From an uncultured Eubacteriales bacterium (GTDB lineage Bacteria; Bacillota; Clostridia; Lachnospirales; CAG-274): DNA of 44,559 nucleotides. Made by a program: the position numbers and the translations under genes. The notes under the pieces were generated by a model. The model made no database searches. It was not told where the DNA came from and saw only the letters and a program-made list of their open reading frames with translations. Shown piece after piece: positions 8,311-14,269 of the stretch; the stretch's first letter is position 1; each line of letters opens with the position of its first letter. The DNA is taken from NCBI GenBank assembly GCA_949738935.1, contig CATJCJ010000345.1:1-44559 (forward strand), written 5' to 3'.

Positions 8311-8773
8311 ATATTATTCCCCCATTTTTTTGTTTAAGCTCGTTAATATTTCTCTGAATTGACGCATTAAATTTTTTAATGTCAAGCCCGTTATCAAAAT
8401 ACCCCTGCCTGCATACTTCCAGATACGCCTCCGACGGTCTGCCGACTTTCGCCTCGTCAAACATAATATAAGCCATCGCGTAAAACCTTCGGCCGTCTTC
8501 CGATGTTACGTATAAATTCTTTTTATAGTAAAATGTCGGATAACCCTCGTAAGCGTCAAGACGGCGCTCGTGCTCGGCGTTTATCTCCCAGACAACCACC
8601 GGAACAACTTTACCAGTTTGCGGAATAATGGTTGCGTACGCTCCGGTTTTAGAACCACGGTATACAAGAGTATAGTTTTTTATTCTTCCCTTGCATATTA
8701 TTTTAGCTCCCGGACATCTGTGCGCCATTTGCTTCAAATTCAGATTGCTTCCATAAGCAATATATAAGCTCAT
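8294..8773 (-). CDS. Gamma-glutamylcyclotransferase-like (AIG2/GGCT) protein
   Basis: 159 aa. The N-terminal YIAYGSNLN is the substrate-loop signature of the GGCT/AIG2 fold. The glutamate in YEGYP (about residue 77) is at the catalytic acid position. The family releases 5-oxoproline from gamma-glutamyl peptides. It sits 60 bp downstream of an amidoligase gene, a pairing noted before in phage and bacterial neighbourhoods of amidoligases, suggesting that one makes and the other trims gamma-glutamyl-type amide bonds. The C-terminal 25 residues beyond the core are basic. Confidence 0.88.
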   Translation of the reverse strand: MSLYIAYGSNLNLKQMAHRCPGAKIICKGRIKNYTLVYRGSKTGAYATIIPQTGKVVPVVVWEINAEHERRLDAYEGYPTFYYKKNLYVTSEDGRRFYAMAYIMFDEAKVGRPSEAYLEVCRQGYFDNGLDIKKFNASIQRNINELKQKNGGIIYAGRK

Positions 8774-8802
8774 TATTCTTTCCTCCCATATTAAAGATTA
8801 TT

Positions 8803-8826
8803 TGCGGACGGCTCTGACCGCCCGCA
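8803..8826 (-). terminator. GC-rich hairpin between amidoligase and cyclotransferase genes
   Basis: The arms TGCGGGCGG and CCGTCCGCA enclose a TCAGAG loop. Only a weak U-tract follows (AATAATCTTT), so it may be a partial terminator or an RNA-processing or stability hairpin rather than a full stop. Confidence 0.45.
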
Positions 8827-8833
8827 TTCCGGA

Positions 8834-9709
8834 TTACATTATGTATCTGCCCTCGTGAGTGAGGCTTCCTGTAAGGCGCTTGGTAAGATGGTCTCTTACT
8901 ACCTTAAATTCCTCGCCCTTAATACCTATTCTGCAAAGCATTTCATACATAGAATACTTATCGTTAAATTGATTTTTACGGCTTCTTCTGATTGATTTTT
9001 TCTCTAACGCGAAATTACTCAATGCCAAGCAAAAACAAACATAACTTCTGATTTCACCGGCGTGGAGAGTACCGTTGAATAATCTAAATTCAATAGTACC
9101 CTTTGAAAATACGCTGTGAAGGTTTAAACCGTGATATCTCGTCTGGCTGTAATGACGATATTTATCGTCCTCATTACCTTTACCGTACCAAGCACTCTCG
9201 CCCTTTGCAAAAGTATCAAGTCCTTTTTGATTAAAATTATCAATAAGCATAGGCTCTAATTTTCTGCACCATTTTTCACGGTATGGACTGATTTCAAGCG
9301 CTCTGTAAATTAAGTCCTGATATGAACTCATATAATTCACAAGGTTCTTAAGAGTTTTAATAGTATGCTCTCCTGCACCGATATGAATATGTATTCCGCA
9401 CTGCTTGTCCGGGCTTGATTTTGCTCCGTTCCTTCTTAAAATTCTTACAATCTCCTGAAGGTCACTCATATCATCATAAGTAAGAATAGGACTTACAACC
9501 TCGCATTTTAAGTTTCTGTTTGGCGCGACGATTGATGAATCGTATACGCAGGACCATTTACGGCCTTGGCTGTCTTCCGCTGTATATTTATCATAAGTAC
9601 CGCCCTCGTAGCTTGCTTCTGTTCCAAAGTATTCAGCGATAAGCTCCGCCGCTCTCTGTCTCGTAATACCGCTTGTCTCAATTTCGATTCCAAAAGTCTG
9701 ATTTTTCAT
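8834..9709 (-). CDS. Amidoligase (Amidoligase_2, ATP-grasp-like COOH-NH2 ligase)
   Basis: 291 aa. N-terminal FGIEIETSGI is the family's first signature. CGIHIHIGAG (about residues 105-114) and GTIEFRLFNGTLHAGEI (about 210-226) are the other hallmark motifs. The family is predicted to join amines to carboxylates, perhaps modifying peptides or cell wall; it is common in phages and plasmids of Firmicutes. GGAGGT precedes the ATG. The promoter element at 9747-9826 drives it directly, without a cassette small protein. The length is usual for the family and all key motifs look intact. Confidence 0.9.
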   Translation of the reverse strand: MKNQTFGIEIETSGITRQRAAELIAEYFGTEASYEGGTYDKYTAEDSQGRKWSCVYDSSIVAPNRNLKCEVVSPILTYDDMSDLQEIVRILRRNGAKSSPDKQCGIHIHIGAGEHTIKTLKNLVNYMSSYQDLIYRALEISPYREKWCRKLEPMLIDNFNQKGLDTFAKGESAWYGKGNEDDKYRHYSQTRYHGLNLHSVFSKGTIEFRLFNGTLHAGEIRSYVCFCLALSNFALEKKSIRRSRKNQFNDKYSMYEMLCRIGIKGEEFKVVRDHLTKRLTGSLTHEGRYIM

Positions 9710-9746
9710 AATTAATTACCTCCGTGAAAATTTGTTTTTTTTCATT

Positions 9747-9826
9747 TGATATATTAATTATGTCGTGTTTTTCGGCTTTTGTATGCCGACGTACTGCATA
9801 GAGTTTAAGCGATATTGCTATGCGGT
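9747..9826 (-). promoter_or_regulatory. Dispersed promoter element, copy at 9.8 kb (no small protein)
   Basis: CCGCATAG block and GTCGGCATACAAAAGCCGA are conserved, but the tail reads CATAATTAATATATCAAATG, so the GTAAGAC start motif is missing. The inner palindrome is degenerate (AGCAATATCGCT). It points into the amidoligase gene, whose leader has a hairpin GAAAA/TTTTC before the ribosome site. Confidence 0.68.
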
Positions 9827-9889
9827 TTTCACAGTTAAAAACACATACCATAACTTTATTAACACTTATCAAGAAAAACTTGCTTTCGG

Positions 9890-10291
9890 CTATTCCTGTT
9901 TTTCAGTATCAAGCATTTCCTGAGCTATTCCCGTTTTAGCGGTAAAAATTCGGTTCTGGGTATATCTTTCGTTCTTCCTTACCTCTCCCAATAATTTTTC
10001 AAGTCCCTTTATAACTGTTTTATTTTCATCTATCCAATTAATAATGGAAGCCGTCTGAAGTATATAATCTTTTGCCTTTCTTCTTTTACAGCGTACCTCT
10101 TTCAGTTTATCGTATAATTCGACAGTTTTACTAAAACCGGGTTCTTTGAGCTCAATAATATGTAGTATATCCTGCGTTTCATCGTTGGCGTCCTGCTCAA
10201 CGGACAGAAAAATACTATGATTCTGTTCAACCTCTCTTAAAAAAGTGAGAAAACTGTCAATTCCCGAGCTTATATGTTTTTCATTTTCCAT
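9890..10291 (-). CDS. Hypothetical coiled-coil protein
   Basis: 133 aa, rich in Glu and Lys and predicted helical (for example KEVRCKRRKAKDYIL in the middle). No family recognised. The stop is 63 bases from the amidoligase promoter element, so it is likely the last gene of the methylase operon. It starts after a GGGACGGAA ribosome site. Confidence 0.55.
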   Translation of the reverse strand: MENEKHISSGIDSFLTFLREVEQNHSIFLSVEQDANDETQDILHIIELKEPGFSKTVELYDKLKEVRCKRRKAKDYILQTASIINWIDENKTVIKGLEKLLGEVRKNERYTQNRIFTAKTGIAQEMLDTEKQE

Positions 10292-10334
10292 TTCCGTCCC
10301 TCTTTTCCGTTTTACAAAAAATCATTTGTAGGTT

Positions 10335-10700
10335 TTAAAACTTTAACAGCTCATTTATTATAAAGTCCGCAAGTTCATTAATAGTTTCATTAGTAAACTC
10401 CTCAAAGTCATCAATACTCACTGTTCCAACAGCAAAAGCGGATTTATTCCTCGTAAGCCAGTAAGCGTCTGTATCTTCCATACTGAAAAATTTATTAAGT
10501 ATATCAACCAGTTTTTCCTTTGATATAGTTGGTCGTTTTATACTCTCTAAATTATAATATTTATATCTGCTTTTATTAAATTCCCATATGTCACCGTGTT
10601 CAAGTGTAAATCTAAAGCTTTGAGCTGTTTCAGTAACCTCTACAACATTTTTTAAAAGTTGTTGTTTGTTAGTCCTTTTCTCTATAACAACATACTCCAT
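10335..10700 (-). CDS. Hypothetical protein
   Basis: 121 aa from the ATG at 10700 (MEYVVIEKRTNKQQLL); a TTG three codons upstream is less likely because AAGG lies at proper distance from the ATG. The N-terminal half looks like a small beta-barrel (FRFTLEHGDIWEFNKSRYKY) and the C-terminal half is acidic and helical (DDFEEFTNETINELADFI). No family recognised. Confidence 0.55.
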   Translation of the reverse strand: MEYVVIEKRTNKQQLLKNVVEVTETAQSFRFTLEHGDIWEFNKSRYKYYNLESIKRPTISKEKLVDILNKFFSMEDTDAYWLTRNKSAFAVGTVSIDDFEEFTNETINELADFIINELLKF

Positions 10701-10735
10701 ATTAATCAACCTTTCAATCTAAGATGCTCTATAGT

Positions 10736-10819
10736 TTAACGGTTTCTTCGTACATATATTCTAATAAAAAATGTTAGCAAGAAAACTATACTTACCGTTG
10801 TCCAATCTGTATAAGCCAT
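10736..10819 (-). CDS. 27-aa single-pass membrane peptide
   Basis: MAYTDWTTVSIVFLLTFFI is followed by a basic tail RIYVRRNR. AGGAGG six bases before the ATG is a strong ribosome site, located immediately after the stop of the methylase-like gene. A hydrophobic segment plus Arg-rich C-terminus is the general shape of type I toxin or small regulatory peptides. No antisense RNA gene is evident here, so the role is open. Confidence 0.6.
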   Translation of the reverse strand: MAYTDWTTVSIVFLLTFFIRIYVRRNR

Positions 10820-10836
10820 AAATCCTCCTGTTTTTT

Positions 10837-11532
10837 TTAGCCGAATTTTCTGAATCTAAGCCATTGCATTATGTAAGCCGGCGTTTCCCATCTGTCGTAG
10901 GTTTCCATAGTGAGCGAGTTGCGCTGATAAATTACGGCCGGAATTCCGGCAAGGCTGAGCTGTAAATAAGTCATAGCTACGCACCTTTCATCTATATCTC
11001 CGCACTCAACAAATAAATTTCTTGAAATATTAAAATTATATTTATTGTAAAGAACATCAGCCGTGGCGAGTACCATTCCGCCGGCTCCGCAAGCCGGTTC
11101 ATTCAGCGTCATAACGCCGTCGTTCTTAATAAAATTGCTTACCGTGCCGGTATCGATTACCATTTCCGCGCATAACTTTGATACGTGATAAGGCGTAAAA
11201 AATTGTCCTGCTTTTGAATTGCTTGTATCGGACCTCATATAAATCTCGCCGAGATAGTCATTAAAACCAAACTCTATCTGACTTGAGAGCAAAACAAATA
11301 TTTTTGCGAAAATCCCGGAAATAAGTGTTTGCATATCCTTATCATATTTCTTGATAATGGAAATATAAGCTTCTTCTCTTTTTTCCGCATTTTTTATATC
11401 GAATCTGTTAGATACGGCAAACGCTCCGCATTTAAAAATATCAGCTAAAAATTCGTGTCTTCCCACTCTGTAAGTTCCTTTATCAAGGTCCTTTAATATA
11501 TCCTTTACTGTAGGTATAATTTTTGTTTTCAT
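10837..11532 (-). CDS. N6-adenine methylase-like protein lacking the NPPY motif
   Basis: 231 aa. It matches the HsdM-type N6_Mtase core: GQFFTPYHVSKLCAEMV (about residues 107-123) and motif I NEPACGAGGMVLA (about 143-155). The region after it contains ECGDIDERCVAM, the usual SAM-contacting motif II area. The catalytic motif IV (N/D-P-P-Y/F) is not visible; the chain ends with a short TPAYIMQWLRF tail. Similar short proteins are frequent on Firmicute mobile elements. It may bind SAM or DNA, or act as an anti-restriction decoy, rather than methylate. It is the first cargo gene behind the cassette at 11.6-12.0 kb. Confidence 0.82.
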   Translation of the reverse strand: MKTKIIPTVKDILKDLDKGTYRVGRHEFLADIFKCGAFAVSNRFDIKNAEKREEAYISIIKKYDKDMQTLISGIFAKIFVLLSSQIEFGFNDYLGEIYMRSDTSNSKAGQFFTPYHVSKLCAEMVIDTGTVSNFIKNDGVMTLNEPACGAGGMVLATADVLYNKYNFNISRNLFVECGDIDERCVAMTYLQLSLAGIPAVIYQRNSLTMETYDRWETPAYIMQWLRFRKFG

Positions 11533-11589
11533 TATTCACCTCTTAAAAATAATCTTTACATTTTCATCTTTTTACGGTATAATGAAAAC

Positions 11590-11692
11590 ATACAGCCGAG
11601 AGAAGCAGTAAGACTTACATTCTCAAGGCTGGATGTTTTTCTCTAAGATAGCCGATTGACTCTCAAATCTTCACGGCTATCTTATTTTATTT
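11590..11692 (+). ncRNA. Cassette small RNA 4
   Basis: Promoter TTTACA (11555-11560), 17-bp spacer, TATAAT (11578-11583). The 5' hairpin pairs CAGCC..GAGAA with TTCTC..GGCTG; the loop holds GTAAGACTTAC, which is itself palindromic. The terminator is AAGATAGCCG/CGGCTATCTT. The -35 box lies 23 bp from the methylase ATG on the opposite strand. Confidence 0.75.
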
Positions 11693-11842
11693 CTTACTGT
11701 ACGCTAATACTTTAAGCTCTTCGATAAAATCATCAAATGTCTTGCCGGCGTTTTTCGCGTCAACAGCCATTATATAGATTTCTTTTCTTGAATTTTCAAC
11801 CGCAAGCTTTTCGATAACTTCACTTGCGTTAGGCATTTTCAT
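11687..11842 (-). CDS. Cassette small protein 4
   Basis: 51 aa: MKMPNASEVIEKLAVENSRK, core EIYIMAVDAKNAGKTFDDF, end LKVLAYSKK. The ATG at 11842 is set by the family GGTGAGGTT-like site. Very similar to the 13071-13226 paralogue (identical first 17 residues), so this pair is a recent duplication distinct from the pair at 7.3-7.9 kb. The leader hairpin is CGAAAAC/GTTCTCG with one mismatch. Confidence 0.82.
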   Translation of the reverse strand: MKMPNASEVIEKLAVENSRKEIYIMAVDAKNAGKTFDDFIEELKVLAYSKK

Positions 11843-11881
11843 AACCTCACCTTCTTTCATTAACGAGAACCTGTGTTTTCG

Positions 11882-11966
11882 TGTCTTACATATATTATTA
11901 TGCCGTGTTTCTCGGCTTTTGTATGCCGACGTACCGCACAGAGTTTCAGCGATTTCGCTATGCGGT
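11882..11966 (-). promoter_or_regulatory. Dispersed promoter element, copy at 11.9 kb
   Basis: Full copy with CCGCA/TGCGG, AGCGAAATCGCT, GTCGGCATACAAAAGCCGA and CATAATAATATATGTAAGAC. It begins about 20 bp after the stop of the SprT-like gene and points into the small protein at 11687-11842. Confidence 0.75.
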
Positions 11967-11989
11967 TTTACAAATACGTTAGCTTTTAT

Positions 11990-12805
11990 TTAGTACATAA
12001 TTTTAGCCGGAACAGTACGAACAAGATTAATCGTCATATCAATACCGGCTTCGGCAAGCTTAGTCGTAAAGGTTTCTGTCGGCTCCGTTTGTGAATAACC
12101 GTTCGTACGGTCATAAGTAAGTATAAGATTTCTCGCTTCAGCTTCAGCTTTAAAATTTTTATTATGATAACGTCCCTTCTGGCTGGTGTCGGCAATGCCT
12201 TTTTCTAAGCAATAAAGGTGCACCATTTCGTGACATAACGCAGCCGCCGTGTCTTTAATAGGCCTGTTAATAAATTCCGCGCTCAAATTTATCTCATACA
12301 TTACGGTTGAATCGGTTTCCCAGATTTTCTCAACAGAGCAATGCCCATAGGCGTGAGGGGCAGACTGTACCGTTATAACTGCTTTCGGCAAAGAATTGCA
12401 AAAATAAAGCATATTAAGCTTGTCGAAAATATTTTCTAAGACTTCAATTACTTCGCTCATTTTAACAGGTTCCCTGTTTACCGCTTCCGCTGGTTGGATT
12501 TCTCCATCTCCTGCTTCAAAATTCCCGATTCTCGCTGCCTCAATACCTTTAATAAGATTAGCTTTTGACAGATTCCACCAATTTGCAACCTTGTGTTCTT
12601 TAGCAATTTTTTTAAGCTCTTTGCTTGTCATTTTATCTAAATCAGTTATCTCAAGCTTTTCTTTTTTTACGTTTAACACAGAGGAATGTCCGCGGTAAGT
12701 TCTGACAACCGAATCCGCAATATCCTCATTTCTGTATTCATAAACCATATCTTTCGTACCGTCTTTAAATTTAACGGTTACTCTATAACCACGTACTGAA
12801 TTCAT
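11990..12805 (-). CDS. SprT-like zinc metalloprotease-type protein with LEM/SAP-like segment
   Basis: 271 aa. N-terminal small domain (about residues 1-55), then a helix-turn-helix-like LEM/SAP segment (DKMTSKELKKIAKEHKVANW, about 56-90), a linker, then a SprT-like domain. The zinc site HEMVH lies near residue 192 with a further His in RYHNKNF about 20 residues later. SprT/Spartan proteins act on DNA-bound proteins in eukaryotes; in mobile elements the substrate is unknown. The DNA-binding-like segment is consistent with action at DNA. First cargo gene of the 13.1-kb cassette. Confidence 0.85.
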   Translation of the reverse strand: MNSVRGYRVTVKFKDGTKDMVYEYRNEDIADSVVRTYRGHSSVLNVKKEKLEITDLDKMTSKELKKIAKEHKVANWWNLSKANLIKGIEAARIGNFEAGDGEIQPAEAVNREPVKMSEVIEVLENIFDKLNMLYFCNSLPKAVITVQSAPHAYGHCSVEKIWETDSTVMYEINLSAEFINRPIKDTAAALCHEMVHLYCLEKGIADTSQKGRYHNKNFKAEAEARNLILTYDRTNGYSQTEPTETFTTKLAEAGIDMTINLVRTVPAKIMY

Positions 12806-12873
12806 AGTCTTCCTCCATAAAATTTTTGTTTAAAAGTCTTTACATTTTTGATTTTATGATTTATAATAACTTT

Positions 12874-13077
12874 AAAGCGTACGTGTAAGGTCTGCCAAAT
12901 GGCAGGTACGCTTATGTTAAAACGACTAAAAAAATTTTCTTGTGTCTTACATTGTCGTTTTAATGCAAAAGTACTCTGTTGAATAAAGCAGTAAGGTTTA
13001 CATTTATTCAACAGGGTGCTCTTTTTCTAAGATAGCCGATTGTCTTTCAAATAACCACGGCTATCTTATTTTATTTC
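12874..13077 (+). ncRNA. Cassette small RNA 5, extended form with anti-leader loop
   Basis: Promoter TTTACA (12839-12844), 17-bp spacer, TATAAT (12862-12867). Twice as long as its relatives. Hairpin 1 pairs AAGCGTAC (12875-12882) with GTACGCTT (12906-12913) and contains GTAAGGT. Hairpin 2 pairs TTAAAACGAC (12917-12926) with GTCGTTTTAA (12954-12963); its loop holds GTGTCTTACAT (12942-12952), complementary to the cassette leaders. Hairpin 3 pairs CTGTTGAATAAA with TTTATTCAACAG around GCAGTAAGGTTTACA. The terminator is AAGATAGCCG/CGGCTATCTT. All of this is predicted from sequence only. Confidence 0.72.
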
Positions 13078-13226
13078 TTATTGCTCGCCAGCACTTTAAG
13101 CTCTGCGATAAATTCATCAAATGATTTACCAGACTCTTTCGCGTCAATAGCCATCATATAGATTTCTTTTCTTGCGTTTTCAACCGCGAGCTTTTCGATA
13201 ACTTCACTTGCGTTAGGCATTTTCAT
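13071..13226 (-). CDS. Cassette small protein 5
   Basis: 51 aa: MKMPNASEVIEKLAVENARK, core EIYMMAIDAKESGKSFDEF, end LKVLASNKK. The ribosome site and start are as in the other four. The leader differs: it begins GTAAGGT instead of GTAAGAC and has the hairpin CAAGTGA/TCACTTG. The small RNA of the same cassette also carries GTAAGGT in its loops. Confidence 0.82.
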   Translation of the reverse strand: MKMPNASEVIEKLAVENARKEIYMMAIDAKESGKSFDEFIAELKVLASNKK

Positions 13227-13264
13227 AACCTCACCTTCTTTCTTACCAAGTGATTACTCACTTG

Positions 13265-13349
13265 CACCTTACATATATTATTATGCCGTGTTTCTCGGCT
13301 TTTGTATGCCGACATACCGCACAGAGTTTCAGCGATTTCGCTATGCGGT
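13265..13349 (-). promoter_or_regulatory. Dispersed promoter element, copy at 13.3 kb
   Basis: Full copy starting immediately after the XRE gene stop (CCGCA/TGCGG, AGCGAAATCGCT, GTCGGCATACAAAAGCCGA, CATAATAATATATGTAAGGT). Points into the small protein at 13071-13226. The XRE protein encoded just upstream is a possible ligand; that is inference from position only. Confidence 0.75.
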
Positions 13350-13350
13350 T

Positions 13351-13536
13351 TTACAGAAGCTCGCTTGTTGAACAACCCAAAGCGTTAGCAAGCTTCTCAG
13401 CGTTTTTAAGCGTCATATTTTCAGGCTTTATCTTGCCCGTTTCAATCTGCTGAATCTTGATATAATGTACACCGGAAAGTTCTGAAAGCTCTTTAAGCGT
13501 CAAGCCTTTTTCAAGGCGCTTTTCTCTTAATCCCAT
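13351..13536 (-). CDS. Short XRE-family helix-turn-helix regulator
   Basis: 61 aa, essentially one HTH_3 domain: LREKRLEKGLTLKELSELSG, then VHYIKIQQIETGKIKPENMT, then the closing helix LANALGCSTSELL. It would bind DNA as a dimer. It is the only clear DNA-binding transcription regulator in the cargo region, follows the DUF2958 gene, and ends one base before a dispersed promoter element, so it is the first candidate to control that element family. Confidence 0.88.
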   Translation of the reverse strand: MGLREKRLEKGLTLKELSELSGVHYIKIQQIETGKIKPENMTLKNAEKLANALGCSTSELL

Positions 13537-13551
13537 AATTTTAGTCTCCTT

Positions 13552-13857
13552 TTATATTAATTCTTTAACGGTACCTTTTGAATAAAGGTCTCTTTCAATT
13601 CCCATTCCGTAGGGCAGTTTTATGTTTTCAAGCTCAAACAGGCCGACATAACCCCATTCCCATTCTGTTATACAGCAGTACCCGAAAAACAGCCAGTCAC
13701 CGTTTTCCTGTTTTTCGCCTTCGGTTATAAGCCAAGTGCCGGCACCGCACGGGTTGAAATATTTAACGACTACTTCAGCATTGAGTCCCTGCCCGTCTTT
13801 TGAATAGAGAGGGGCTTTTTCAAAAGCTTTTTCAAGCTCTTTAGTCATAAGCTTCAT
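13552..13857 (-). CDS. DUF2958 protein
   Basis: 101 aa. Start MKLMTKELEKAFEKAPLYS, centre WLITEGEKQENGDWLFFGY and end LPYGMGIERDLYS match DUF2958, a small family found mainly on plasmids, integrative elements and phages, without known function. AAGGAGGATATTT precedes the ATG. It shares an operon with the XRE regulator downstream. Confidence 0.85.
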   Translation of the reverse strand: MKLMTKELEKAFEKAPLYSKDGQGLNAEVVVKYFNPCGAGTWLITEGEKQENGDWLFFGYCCITEWEWGYVGLFELENIKLPYGMGIERDLYSKGTVKELI

Positions 13858-13873
13858 AAATATCCTCCTTTCT

Positions 13874-13894
13874 GCCCTCGTGACCTCCGGGGCG
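13874..13894 (-). repeat. 21-bp intergenic repeat, copy A
   Basis: Reads CGCCCCGGAGGTCACGAGGGC on the minus strand between two genes, just before the DUF2958 ribosome site. A near-identical copy (two changes) lies on the plus strand at 16085-16105, also just upstream of a gene. GCCC and GGGC could pair as a short hairpin over a GGAGGT that could mimic a ribosome site. Confidence 0.55.
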
Positions 13895-13904
13895 AGATAT
13901 GTAT

Positions 13905-14138
13905 TTATACAGCTACTCTTTCGCCGCTTTTAATCATCTCGGCAAATGTTTCAATAACGCCGTTCCAATTATCCTGATAACCGCAGTCGTTAGCGTCTGC
14001 AAAGTCGGCTATCTCAATTTCACCTCTTTTTGCAAGGTTTTCTATAGTCTGCATTTCTTCTGCTGTAGCCTCTCTGCCATCAACAGCAATCTTGTCAATC
14101 AGATTTACCAAATCATAATAAGCGTCAGAATCATTCAT
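13905..14138 (-). CDS. Acidic small hypothetical protein
   Basis: 77 aa, strongly acidic (MNDSDAYYDLVNLIDKIAVD start; DFADANDCGYQDNWNGVIET centre). Small acidic proteins next to DUF2958 on mobile elements are sometimes DNA mimics or anti-restriction factors, but no family motif is seen here. AGGAGG precedes the ATG. First gene behind the promoter element at 14171-14252. Confidence 0.65.
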   Translation of the reverse strand: MNDSDAYYDLVNLIDKIAVDGREATAEEMQTIENLAKRGEIEIADFADANDCGYQDNWNGVIETFAEMIKSGERVAV

Positions 14139-14170
14139 TTTAATTTCCTCCTAAGTATTTGTTTTTGTGT

Positions 14171-14252
14171 CTCACATATATTATTATAGCGTGTTCGCTT
14201 GTTTTCGTATGCTGACGTACTGCACAGAATTTAAGCAATTCTGCTATGCAGT
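14171..14252 (-). promoter_or_regulatory. Dispersed promoter element, divergent copy at 14.2 kb
   Basis: Minus strand: CTGCA/TGCAG outer stem (compensating change from CCGCA/TGCGG), inner AGCAGAATTGCT, GTCAGCATACGAA, then CTATAATAATATATGTGAGA. The second palindrome half GCCGA is lost. It points into the 13905-14138 gene. Confidence 0.7.
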
Positions 14253-14269
14253 TCTTACAGGTTTTTCAA

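Noticed and set aside
12802-13011. A 69-aa minus-strand frame across the extended small RNA
   Set aside because: It overlaps hairpins and the promoter of the small RNA, has no ribosome site, and its composition is unlike its neighbours.
4712-13226. The five cassettes as classical type I toxin-antitoxin loci
   Set aside because: The small proteins are soluble and charged without a membrane span, and the minus-strand copy of the shared hairpin lacks a U-tract, so the fst/RNAII layout does not fit well.
5043-13349. Promoter elements as plus-strand small RNAs or terminators only
   Set aside because: The plus-strand hairpin plus T-run could terminate, but two copies are reversed exactly where the following genes are reversed, and the -10 box sits correctly towards each gene.
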